Shown here piece by piece: positions 23,337 to 34,215 of a stretch of DNA of 64,000 bases. The DNA is taken from NCBI GenBank assembly GCA_016630905.1, contig WBMQ01000003.1, positions 1,550,001-1,614,000 of the forward strand, read 5' to 3'. The notes beneath the pieces are model-generated. The model searched no databases. It saw only the letters and a list, made by a program, of their open reading frames with translations, and was not told where the DNA came from. Position 1 is the first letter of the stretch, and every line of letters starts with the position of its first letter. The position numbers and the translations under genes are program-made. The stretch is from Capillidium heterosporum. Lineage: Eukaryota > Entomophthoromycota > Entomophthoromycetes > Entomophthorales > Capillidiaceae.

Positions 23337-25133
23337 TCATTTTCCAATGCAAAAGTTTTTGAACATGGAATCCAAGATCTCCTCGTTACCGATAGTTCCG
23401 GTAATCTTACCGAGATCCTCAGCCGCCAACTTTAGATGTTCAGCTGCTAATACGGTAGACGTGCCATCTAAACTGTAAACTGAAAAATCATTTTAAAATC
23501 AAAGCCAAAACTAAACCAAAGTTACCTAGGAACTGCTGGAGATGTAGTAGACATTGCTCTAAATGGAACTTATGCCGTTTTAGAGTGATGAATTCACTCT
23601 CATCTTCCTCCTTCCTGCTCTCGAATCCAAAGTTTTCGTTCAATCTATCTTTCAAGTGATCCACCAGTAAGTTGGTGTTGGTACCTTCCTTTGCTGATAT
23701 ATACATATGTTGGTACTTGGAAAGAACTTTATGTTGATCCAATACCGATTTAAGTTGCTTAAATTGGTTTAAAGTTAACTGGTCCACCTTATTAATAACC
23801 AAACTAACCGTATTAGTATTACGGTTGGAGTTGGTTAGTAGATCAAGTATATTCCAATTGACTATCGGTAAGCTTTGATTTACATTGTCCAATAGCTCTA
23901 AACTATCTAGTACTAGTACTACTAAGTCACCAGTTTCTACACTATAGATGTTTTTAAAAAGTGATATATATAAATAATTGATCAAGATATACCTATCAAT
24001 AGCTCGCTCCACTCCAATCTTCTCGACGAAATCTTGGGTATCGTTTATACCAGCCGAGTCGATCAAAGTACACAAGTACCCGTCCAACTCCATCCTCACC
24101 CGCAATAGATCCCTAGTCGTGCCTCTTACATCGGAAACTATGGCAATTTCCCGATTGGCTAACAAGTTCAACAATGTCGATTTGCCAACGTTGGGGGTAC
24201 CGAATATGATTATTTTTATTCCTTCCTCACCCAAAATTATCTCTTTTTTGTTGGATTGATTGAGCTGGCTTACTATCTTGGAAGCTAGGTTTTCAATTTG
24301 ACTTCTACCTATTTATATAACAAAAGAATATATATTAGTAGGAGGATTGGGAATACTAGTACAAATTTTCAAAACTTCCAATTCATCTTCCATGTAATCT
24401 TCACCGAAATCTATGTATGCCTCCAAGGAACTTAAACTTTGGATTAATATATGTCGATAACCCTCATATAGTCTCCTCAAGTCACCCTATACTTGTACAT
24501 TTAATATTTTAAAACGAAAAAATAATTTACATTTGCTAACTTCAAAGCCAACTTCAACTGCATGTTGGTTTCCGCCTCCAATAAGGCAGCCAACCCTTCC
24601 ACTTCAGTCAAATCTAACTTGCCATTATAAAATGCACTATCAAAGCTAACTTAATACTTTGAATAAACTTTTAAACCTTTACCGTCTTGTAAATTCACCA
24701 GGTTCTGCTAACTTGAAAATATTTTTATTGTCAAGAATGTTCAAATTGTCGATAGCTTCCAAAGTTAAGTTCAAAGTTGGTTTGGAACCGTGGATGTGTA
24801 GTTCAACCAAGTCTTCTCCCGTAAATGTATTTGGGCCTAGAACTCTGTTAGCTTTATTTAAAAAGGTAGGTATCTAAAATTACCTTTAAAACCGACAACC
24901 ATAGCTCTATCGATTAACTCTTTGCTAATGGGATTTATTAAATCTCTTTTCACTAACCTTCCCAGCCGTATAGGTTTGTTGTTGTCTTTGGTTTTTATCA
25001 AGTTGTCCAGAACTTTGAAGGCGGAGCTTCCTGATATCCTAACAACTGCTATAGCTGCTTTTCCTTTTCCAGTCGATAAGTTGTAAATGGTTGGTATTGG
25101 TTTGCTGGCTAAAGCTACTAATGTCCTCAACAT
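23337..25133 (-). CDS. MSS1: Mitochondrial tRNA modification GTPase (MnmE/TrmE, GTPBP3 family)
   Basis: With its MnmG/MTO1 partner, this enzyme makes the cm5U-type wobble modification of mitochondrial tRNAs. The N-terminal domain shows TIYNLSTGKGKAAIAVVRISG, then GPNTFTGEDLVELHIHGS and [25 protein letters not shown]. The inserted G domain has G1 GTPNVGKST, TTRD, G3 DSAG and G4 NKVD. The C-terminus ends in NFCIGK, whose cysteine is the family's catalytic/modification residue. Five or so short introns are needed. One of 48 nt joins FK|GPNTFTG. The ATG at 25133 gives a short, basic mitochondrial leader. All key motifs are present and no breaks were found. Confidence 0.93.
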
Positions 25134-25661
25134 TTTGCTGTTGCTTGAAAATATTAGGTTGGTTATAAATATGTAGTTGATAGTGACTGGCAGTCTATTG
25201 AAAGGATTTGGTTAGGATGGCAATATTGATAATTTGTACTTGGCTTGATTATCTCGTCTATAAAAATCTTATCTCAACCTCATCATCCATCTCTCGATCT
25301 CTCATTTCAAAGATTTATCCAATCATCGACCTAACAATGTGGTAAGCCTACAATGTTCCATATTAATTGTTTAAATTATTTATACAGTAACGTTCCTATT
25401 ATTGGCTGAATCTCGAAAATTGTATCAAGTTAAACAAATGAAATTCTTATATTAAGGAACTTTATTCATTTGACCAATATGATAACTCTTTCACCACTAA
25501 TTTACGCTAGTACTTCATATAATTGGATTAATAAATTAAAGCTATAGAATCCAGCTTTACTAGAATATTTAAATAGGACAATCAATACAGAACGAGCAAT
25601 CGACATCCTATAGAATTAAGTTTTTTGAAGTTGAAAGTTGCAAGTTACTTTTCCAACCACG
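25134..25661. other. Divergent promoter between MSS1 and NDUFB10
   Basis: Shared 528-nt intergenic region between two mitochondrial genes. A CT-rich tract near 25270-25315 and an ATGTG|GTAAGC string at 25336 suggest a possible 5' UTR exon and intron. This is not established. Confidence 0.4.
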
Positions 25662-26116
25662 ATGCCCCAGAAATACGAACACCAAGTCTTCCCAAGAGTC
25701 CCCGACTTCAAAGATAGTGACTTTGACCCTACCGATCCAGTTGGTAAGTTTTTGTAAATTTACCTTCATTCCCCTTTTATTCTACACAAATTATAACTTC
25801 AAACTAACATTTACTTTTTCCCTATTTAACAAACAAAAAGCCATTATCGAAGCTAGGGCCCAACGCGTTCGAGAAGATTGGGTCAAAGTCTACGAAGCTC
25901 GTATCATCAGAGAAACCTTAACTAGATGCTACAAGACTGAAGGTGTCAACCACTACCAACATTGTAGACATTTGGCCGAAGCTTACCTGGGTAGATTGCA
26001 AAGCTCTAGAGTCGGTGGTGACCGTCGTCCTCCTTCTGAACACGTAATTTTCATTCTCTTTCCAATAGTTACTGATATATTTTTTATGACAATAGAATAG
26101 GGATTATCGTGCTTAA
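25662..26116 (+). CDS. NDUFB10: Complex I subunit NDUFB10 (PDSW / fungal 12-kDa subunit)
   Basis: Accessory subunit of mitochondrial NADH:ubiquinone oxidoreductase. Exon 1 is 25662-25743 and begins MPQKYEHQVFPRVPDF. Intron 1 is 97 nt, long for this window. Exon 2 encodes ARAQRVREDWVKVYEARI and then CYKTEGVNHYQHCRHLAEAYL, the conserved PDSW core with its two spaced cysteines. A second intron (26044-26095, 52 nt) joins PPSEH to NRDYRA and a stop at 26114-26116. Without splicing, the frame runs into a hydrophobic non-conserved tail. There is no presequence, as is usual for this subunit. Confidence 0.85.
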
Positions 26117-27437
26117 ACATTAAATTTGGTGTCTTTATCCAAGTATTTTACAATCCTTTTTTAAGATCTGTTTCTATAAGATTTCCATTTTAGATGTATA
26201 TTTTTAATTGTCATGTATATTATCGAACTTCAAGTCATTTGCCTTTTACTTTGTTTTCTTAGCCTTTAACTAGCATGTATTGTCTATCGAAGTAGCATAG
26301 GGATAGATGCTAATTTATAATTGGAATCTTTAGATGAGCCTTAATGTATATAAAAGCACTATCTCATTGTTTACAGTACCGTAGGGTGAATCCTTTTTCT
26401 TAAGAAGGGTAGATTGCAGCTACGTAATAGATCCATGACTAATAAATTCGATAAGGATGTTTTAGTAAAGTACAAATCTAGTGAATTAGCTCAGCAAGTA
26501 TTCTTTAACGTATAGAAGTGGTATAGTAGTAAATTGTATTTCTAGCACTACTAAAATTAATTTGGTAAACTAGTTCTACTCAAATTAAAAGACAGTACAT
26601 AGATAAAAATAGGTAGGTCTATTTTTTGGTTGGTATGTGAGCTGAGCAAGGATTACTGTTGGTTTTGTAGAACTAGTTAAACAGCACTAATGGTACATAG
26701 AGCCAAGGTAATACTGGTATTTTTACTGGATATCTGCTTTACTTCACATTTTGGTTTGTATGGAATTCCAATTGTTTCAACAAGAAATGCACAACGAAAT
26801 TGCCATTATGTTGCTTCACATATACGTGCTAATAAATGCTGCAAAATAGATTTACGATAACTGGCTACAACTCTAAAGCAATGTCCTAAATGTTCAATTC
26901 CTTGATCATAAGGATAAATGGAGATGTATTAGAAAATATAGGACTTTATAGAAGGGTATAAAAGACTTTTGAACAAATCTAGTGAGTTGGCTATAAGCTA
27001 TATAAATGGATTTAAAATGAATCTGATCAGTTATTATCGATTATGAAACCTAATGTAGCTATTGGTGTATTACTAGTAGGCTCTTTATAAAAGTATAGGC
27101 TCTTAGCATACTATTAGCACTAATCAAATCAAGCTAAAATTAGAATAGGAAATCGTCCATCCTTCATCACTTTTGCAAAGCTAACTAGAGTAGGTTTTAG
27201 GTTCGTCATCGTTCTTACCATTAAAATGTACTTTGAAAGCTGGGGCTACGTTTGTAACAAGCCTACTTTAGTTAATTATAGAGAGTAAAGGTAGCTAGCA
27301 CCGATTGCTTGAAACGCTAATCAAATACTTTTTATAGCTCTATTAAATGTAACTGTAAACCATAATAAAATGGAAAGGCAAACATAGAACTCTATAAATA
27401 TAAACCTCAATTTATAAGCCACAATCAACCTAGAACC
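26117..27437. other. Intergenic
   Basis: 1.3 kb between the convergent ends of NDUFB10 and DSN1. AT-rich, with only short ORFs. Nothing recognised. Confidence 0.4.
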
Positions 27438-28484
27438 TCACGATTCGTAGGACTCATCCTTCAATATATCCTTCATCAGTGACCTTAGGTCGATCTCCAC
27501 TTCCTGGAACTTGAGTTTATCTTGCTTGATTTCGACAAACTCCTGATTGACTATCATATCGTTGACCTTCCAACCTTCCTCCCGAATCATTCCATTGATA
27601 CTGGAAACTTTACTGACTTGGTCTTGCATCCGTTCCGTCAAAATTTCCAAATTCTTCAACTGCTCCATGGTCTGCTGTAAACCTGCCAAGTTGAATTTTT
27701 CATTAAAGTTGGGTAACTTTGGTAAATCTACTTGGTCGATAGCTTGGGTTGGGTTGGAGTTATTTAGATGGATATGTTTGTTGAGTTCGTTAAGATGTTT
27801 GATCTCCTGCTTCCAGCTCTGGTTCTCCTCTTCCAAGCTAATAATTAGTTAAAGGTTAAATGAGTTCTTACTAAGAGTTAAATTTACTTTTTAATGTCCT
27901 GTAGAAGTTTGTCCCGCTTTATCAATAGCTCCAAGTTCTTGGGATTCTGCAAAGTAGCTCTATTGTCGGTTTTCTACAACATATCAATAAAAATTATAGC
28001 AACAAAATTACCGGTCTCGTATACCAACTCAAGTTTACTTCCTTTTCAATCAACAGTTGTAACAACTTCTTTTCTACCTTTTGAGCGATTTGTAGAGCTT
28101 CTACATGTTTGGACTGCTGCTTCTTGAGGTTCCTATCGATGCACCAACTTACCAGTTGATTTAAACGTACTGGGGGTGGTAAGCTGGTATCAATATGACT
28201 GTAGAAAGTTTGAATTGGGACAGTAGGGTGGGGAAACCCTTTTAAATGAATTTAAAATACAAATTTTGATATAAATGTACCTAAATTTTTGTGTCCAAAA
28301 GTCGATTGCCGTTTCCCTCGATTTATAAACGAACTTTTACGTTTTATGGCTAGATTTTGGGTAGGTTTAAGTTCAGGACTCAATTGGATGGGGACGTTGG
28401 ATACAGCTTCAGGTACCTAGCGCTTTGGTTACACTACTTCTCAAATCGAATAGTTACTGGTTCGGTTCGCTTCTTCTGACTCAT
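27438..28484 (-). CDS. DSN1: Kinetochore MIS12/MIND complex subunit Dsn1 (Mis13)
   Basis: Structural subunit of the MIND complex, which links centromeric chromatin to the Ndc80 complex. The ATG at 28484 gives MSQKKRTEP. A 41-nt intron then leads to VPEAVSNVPIQLSPEL, a basic linker RGKRQSTFGHKNLG, and the diagnostic Dsn1 segment FPHPTVPIQTFYSHID..LPPPVRLNQLVSWC. Later exons form a long coiled coil (KVEKKLLQLLIEKE, LEEENQSWKQEIKHLNELN) and end KDILKDESYES. Four short introns are inferred. At about 290 aa it is shorter than many fungal Dsn1 proteins, mainly because the N-terminal region is brief. The RGKRQS sequence resembles the Aurora-B-regulated basic motif of the family, which is an inference. 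Confidence 0.85.
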
Positions 28485-29101
28485 TTTGTTGGAAGTTTAT
28501 TCTTGGACTGTCGAAAGAAGTAGCCTCATCGCTTTGTTTAAAGGCTGAAGTGTAAAAGGTAAAATGGACCAATGAAAATTTAGGTAGGAGGTTTAATGGT
28601 TAGTATATTTTGGAGATCCGAAAGCAAATATTTACCACAGACCTTGGAAATTAAGCTTGTCCAAGCTGTTGTATAATAGTACTGCATTCGATTAAACTAT
28701 ATCATTCAATAGACACTGAATTAGTAGGTTTAAATAAGGATTCTCATTTAAATCATAGACATTTTATTTTGCAGTTAGGACATGCTGCATATTTTAGTGA
28801 GAATTGACTGCAAATCATAATGTTAAAGAACTCCACAACATACAGGTACAAAATCTGCTCAAAACTTATAAATTATCTATACACAGATAAGTAAATGAAT
28901 TGATGCTTAGCAAGTGTAAACTATATATTTAAAAACAAACTTCTTGGCTATATAAAGTTAATCGTTCCCTACCGATACAGAAACTAATGTTAAACGGATT
29001 AATTATAAAAAGTAGGAAGGCATCCAAACACTATTTATACCATTATAGACTCAGAATAGTAAAAAGAATGGAGATATGCCAAGATAATGATATAAAAAGA
29101 G
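28485..29101. other. Intergenic
   Basis: AT-rich 5' flank of DSN1, up to the tRNA gene. The tRNA is transcribed toward this spacer, so its terminator should lie just left of 29102. Confidence 0.4.
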
Positions 29102-29174
29102 TGCTTCCGTCCGGGTTCGAACCGGAGACCTTGTCCGTGTGAAGGACACGTGATAACCACTACACTACGCAAGC
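29102..29174 (-). tRNA. tRNA-Val (anticodon CAC)
   Basis: A 73-nt cloverleaf without intron. The D arm is GTGTAGTGGTTATCAC. The anticodon stem TGTCC/GGACA encloses the loop TTCACAC, so the anticodon is CAC. The variable loop is AGGTC, the T arm is TCCGG-TTCGAAC-CCGGA, and the discriminator base is A. A and B box promoters are intact. The acceptor stem has one G-G mismatch at the fifth pair (GCTTGCG against CGGAAGC), so it may be slightly decayed or tolerate the mismatch. Confidence 0.92.
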
Positions 29175-30778
29175 TATTTCTGTTAAATACTATAAAAATA
29201 ATTATATAAATCTAGATCTAGCAAGTTCTAGGATACAAAGAATAGTTTCATTTTAAAATGAGAGTTGTACATTGGCATATAGTTTTGATTTTAAATTATA
29301 AGGTATAGTACTATACAGATATAGCTTTGTCGTTATAAAGACTTTTCTATATCTTTCATCCTAAATTACTTTTTCACTGTATTGATCAAAATTTTGACAA
29401 CTTATTCAACCTTTATCAACCTTTCTTTATTTGCACTTTGATATTTTTCGACAGAGCAGTGTTGTGTTGATAAAATCTCAGTTTATAAAATCCTTCGATG
29501 GGTATTAACCTAATTGATGTAGTCTTTGTTTGAAGTATACATATAGTTTGGTTCAAAGCCTATCCCCTAAAGGAAGTACCGATAACCTATAAAACTAAAT
29601 TTCTCTAAAGGAATCAATCCAAAAGAGTCCAACCTTTTACAAATGTTGGAAGAGAAGTAATGTCTTTGATATTATAAGTTAAAGATATGGGATATGTATT
29701 CTTAACAATTTCGATGCAGCACCAAATTTACTCTTTTTATGGAACAAGCCTTGCAACATTGCAAGTTTAGATAGTGTAAATTAGTATAGCATTTTAGCCA
29801 AGTTATTGATGTAGATGAATTCTCAAACTTTTGAAGCAAGCAGTTCGTCTGATTGCATATAATATATTTAGGACTTGAAGTCATTTTAAAAGGATACGTC
29901 TAATAATTCTTATAGTGGTTATAGCTAACATAGAGTTTTGAATATAGTATTGAATTTACTGGAAAACGCTACAATTCAAACTAGATTTTTTGATACGATC
30001 TTTGGGTCAGTATTAATTTGAATTGTACAATTACGGCAATGTTGATAAAGTGTAATAAAGGGAAGCAATTATTAATTATTAAACTATTTATGACTTACTC
30101 TTAAGAGATAAGCTAACAGGATCTCTACATAATTTATTATATAGAGACTCAGCAACGGTTCTAATAAACAATATGGCTCACCACTTGGTATAGTTGGCTA
30201 TTAAACTCGTAGCTGCAGTGTCTACATCAACCAACAAAAAATTTTACTACCATCACCTTATAAACCTTCAATCTTTCGTTGTAATCGGTTACCTCCCAAA
30301 ACTATTTAGCTAATGGAAGTTTTATGGTACAAGGCAAATTAATACTGGATTTATCGAAGCTAGAGATGCAAATAAATTCATTATAGGAGTGTTATTTTTT
30401 AGTATATTAAAGTTTTGCCATAGGCTGTGAGAGAGGGTTGAAAGCGTAAGTTTTAGTTTGATTAGGCATGTTGCTACTCTCTTTTTTTTAGCCATTGGTG
30501 TAGGTAAGAAAAGTTATATCGTAATAAAAGCAATTTACTCTAGCTAACAGCTACACCATGTCAACTCTACTTCTACATTTAAGCTGAGTTCAACTCTCAC
30601 TTTCAACCTGATCTGCAAATTCCCTTTTCGTTTGAAAATACAAGTCAATCCAATCAATTCCCACTACACTTTAAATTCCTAGGTAAATTTGACTTATTCC
30701 CAAAAATCTAAGAGTAGCTCAAATCTCTAGCAAAGAAAGTTGTTCCATTCCTTTATAAAAAGTTTTGGTAGAGTAAAA
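29175..30778. other. Intergenic
   Basis: 1.6 kb AT-rich DNA between the tRNA and UTP11. No gene, repeat or RNA recognised. Confidence 0.4.
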
Positions 30779-31894
30779 ATGTCTTCACTTCGCAACGCAG
30801 CCTACCGACGCAACCATAGGGAGAGAGCCCAGCCTTTTGCTCGCCAACGGTTCGGTATTTTGGAGAAGCATAAGGATTATGTATTACGTGCCAAAGATTA
30901 CCACCGCAAGTCCGACCAACTCAAAAGTTTGCGTTTACGGGCTGCCACTAAGAATGATGATGAGTTTTACTTCAAGATGGTCAAAGCTAAGACTAAGGTA
31001 ATGAAGCTGAAGAGTTTTCAAGATATTCATTTTTGCTTTTATTTTTTAGGATGGAGTGCATATAATGGAACGTAGTCAAGTTTTAGGACAAGATATGATG
31101 AAAATTTTGCGAACACAAGATTTAGGATATTTACTGAGACACCGTGCTATTGAAGCTAAAGTTGGTTTTAGTGCAATATTCCTCCTACTAAATGGTTTAT
31201 CCCTTTTAAATAGAAAATTGAGAAGCTTCGTGCTGAGATGCCTTTTATTGGTAATGACGACTTGGAATTATCTGAAGAGGAGGAGAAGGAGGGTGAGGAT
31301 ATAGAGCAAGAAGAATTTAGTGAAAGTGAAGGTGAAAGCGAAAGTGATCAAGTTGAGGAAGCTCCAAAGAAAGTCAAGTCCAACCAACCAAAGCATATCG
31401 TATTTGTCGATAATGACGAAGAAGGTGCTTTAAATAACTGCGTTCATTCGTTAACCCTTCAAAAATTTATTTAGTCGAACAGTTTGATCCAGTCAAGTAC
31501 TTTGACACGGTGCCCGAATTGATCAACCGAAAGCACAACCGTATTCCACTCAAAGTCCTCAAAAGTCAACCTGTCGCCTCTACTACCTTCACTGAGGTAT
31601 ATATCTTTATTTTATGTAAATTTAACTTTTAAAAAAATTAGCATCAAAAAAATATACTCAAAAAGCAGAACCACAAGCAACTTTCCCTGCTCAAAGCCCG
31701 TATGCAACGGTTGAAGAAGCTGGACAAAGCGGTTCGTGAAGTTCAGATCCAGAAAGCTTTACTGGTAATTATTGCTGGAAATGATAAGTGTTTTAATTTT
31801 ATATGTATATTAGGGTAAAGGAAAAAAGCAGAAAATTGGTAAGGATGCTGATGACCTACCTGTCTTCAAGTGGGCCGAACAGCGTAAACGATAG
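30779..31894 (+). CDS. UTP11: U3 snoRNP / SSU processome protein UTP11
   Basis: Nucleolar protein needed for 18S pre-rRNA processing. The ATG at 30779 opens with the family hallmark [17 protein letters not shown], followed by [17 protein letters not shown] and [11 protein letters not shown]. Later exons carry DGVHIMERS, an acidic Ser/Glu stretch and [16 protein letters not shown]. The end is the lysine-rich segment [25 protein letters not shown]. Five short introns are needed. Two have atypical donors (GTTGGT after IEAK, GTGCTT after DNDEE), but protein homology demands both. The reading is otherwise uninterrupted. Confidence 0.93.
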
Positions 31895-32641
31895 AGATCT
31901 GGTTTGAAAATTGGGTTGGAATTACAAGTCAAAGGATTTCGGAATTTGGATTTATTAATGAAAGGATGTGAATAGAATAAATAAAATTGGTAGGGTTTAC
32001 CATCCTTTAACTTAATAGATTGTATTTTTATAATGTACTACTATAAGTATCTTTTTGGATAATGAAATATTTTATCACCATATATATGTTACTATGTTAG
32101 AATATATATATATTGGCTGGCTCAATATAATATATAGTTTAGAGTTGCAAATTCTCCAGATATACATTTGATGAAAAGTTCAATTTGGTAAGTGTAGCAA
32201 CTTTTTCATAAAACACTGTTTTATTATCAAAGATAAATGTATGTAAAAGCTTATGAACTTAGCATTGGTAAAGCAAAGCTATCTTCAATCACTTTGCCTT
32301 ATGGAAAATTTCAAAATACTATTTTAATCCAATACAATTAGCAAAAAATACAATTTCCTTTTGTAGGTATAAATGAAGATTGGACTGGATTTGAGTTGGA
32401 ACATATATTTAGTAAGCAATGTATACTTGTTGGATTTAAACTACCTAAATAAAATAGAAACTCTAACACATAGTCAAAATTTATGATAAAGGCTTAATAA
32501 AATCAATATCCATCTGTAACTTCTATAATAAACTTTATTCAATACCCTAACGATAGCTGTTAAAATTTAAAGACTCTAAACGAACACCTTACCTATTAAG
32601 ACTATCCTCATAGTACTAGAAGTAACTAAATTCAAAGCAAT
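31895..32641. other. Intergenic between convergent genes
   Basis: 3' flanks of UTP11 and PAC1. Very AT-rich, with TA repeats near 32100. Nothing else seen. Confidence 0.45.
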
Positions 32642-34215
32642 TTATTTACACCTCCACATCCGCACCGACAGATCATCTCCACCCGACGCTAGTATATGCG
32701 ATCTGGGAGTCAAGGCCAAACAGGTGACGAAGGCTTCATGACCAACTAACGTCCGAACCGCCCTACCCGACATGATCTCGATGACTTTAACCTTCTTATC
32801 ATCCGAAGTCGACATTAAATACTGCCCTGAGGGATGGATAACCATGTTACGTACCCAGCTCTCATGTACCGGCTGTTTAAAAAAGTAAAAATTATATTAA
32901 ATCAAGAAAAAGCTTACGAATTGGTGAATACACTTGCCATTGATATTGAAGAGCTTGATGAGTTTATCCCTAGAACAAGTAAACAGGAACTGGGCTGGAG
33001 TCTCGGCGATATTGTCCTCAACCTGCATATTCAGTTAAAAGCAATGGGTATAAAGTACCTGGTCGGGACAAAGTTTCTTGATGTAAGGGTAAGCCTGACT
33101 CGGGGGCAAACATAGCTCGTTCGACGACATTGTCGTGGGCTATGATGTCCAACTTGCAGTTTCCAGTGCTAAACTCGTGGATTTTGACGCGCTAAAAATT
33201 AAGAAAGGTAGAAAGGTAAAAGTTACGTGGTCGTTGCACCCCGAGATAATTAACTGGCCATCGGATGAAGGGGTAGCAGTTCGAACCCATTCCGAACCGG
33301 TTTGGATGGTACGGATACAGTAACTAGTTGAAGTTAGAGGTGAATGGAAATAAAAAAGCTACCCGGAGGCAACCTCCCATATTCGGATGGTACCGTCTCT
33401 ACCGGCTGATATGATATGATCCCCCGATGGCGTAAATCGTACCGAGGTGACGGAATGGCTGTGACCAGAGAGGTTCCTAATGAACTGGTACCCATTCTTG
33501 ACGTCAAACAGTTTGAGTGCATTGTCGTTAGCTCCCGAAGCTTTTACCAAATGAATATCAAAATACAACACGCAAATTTACCTAGTAAGTCACCGGATGG
33601 ACTAAACACCAAGTCATTGACCGAGTTGGTGTGGTTCTTCAAAGTCTGCTCCAACTGCATCGACTCGTAATCCCAAATTTTGATACTACTATCTTCACTT
33701 GCCGTTGCGACAACCGTATAGATGGGGTGGAAAGCAATAGAAGTAACTGGTTTCTGATGGCTTAGCAGTGTACCAATACTTGGAGCGTCGGGTAAAAGTA
33801 CTTTAGTGAGATCAGCCTTCAATTTGATATCCAAGTTTTGGCACTGCTTCTGCAGCAACTTTAACTTCTGTTCTAAGTCGACACACTAAAACATTTAATA
33901 TCCATTTAAATTCTTTATTTACCTTGCGTTGTAGTCTAGCTCCAGTTACCCACTTTCGCTCCAACAATTTATTAAACCGTTGGTCGTTAGTTATTTGTTC
34001 CAACTCAATATCTTCCTGCAGCTGAGGGAAAGGTAACCTAGCTTCTTGGAGGAAAGCTTCTGCCGATTTCAAACATTTCTTTCGCAGTAGGTACTCTAAT
34101 ACGGCGCATTGGCTACATATAAATACTTAATTTAAGTTTAAATAAAAGCTTACATATCCTCCTCAGCTTTGTTGGTAGCGGAAGTTTGGGTGTCTACTAT
34201 TGGGTTCGATGCCAT
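32642..34215 (-). CDS. PAC1: Nuclear distribution protein PAC1 / LIS1 homolog (WD40)
   Basis: Dynein regulator that stabilises the dynein-microtubule interaction and works with NudE/NDL1 in nuclear migration. The N-terminus (ATG at 34215) has a LisH domain (AVLEYLLRKKCLKSAEAFLQEA). A coiled-coil stretch follows (VDLEQKLKLLQKQC). Then come seven-bladed WD40 repeats: HQKPVTSIAFHPIYTVVATASEDSSIKIWD, LKNHTNSVNDLVFSPSG, LSGHSHSVTSVRFTPSGDHIISAGRDGTIRIWE, and others. The last is LVGHEAFVTCLALTPRSHILASGGDDLSVRMW. Several short introns split the repeats. Length and domain order fit LIS1 (about 410-440 aa). Confidence 0.93.

Noticed and set aside
25330-25345. Possible first exon ATGTG followed by GTAAGC
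   Set aside because: No coding continuation in the next 300 bp. NDUFB10 has its own good start at 25662. At most a 5' UTR exon.
33135-33670. Plus-strand ORFs opposite PAC1
   Set aside because: Shadows of WD40 exons; the minus strand shows clear repeats.
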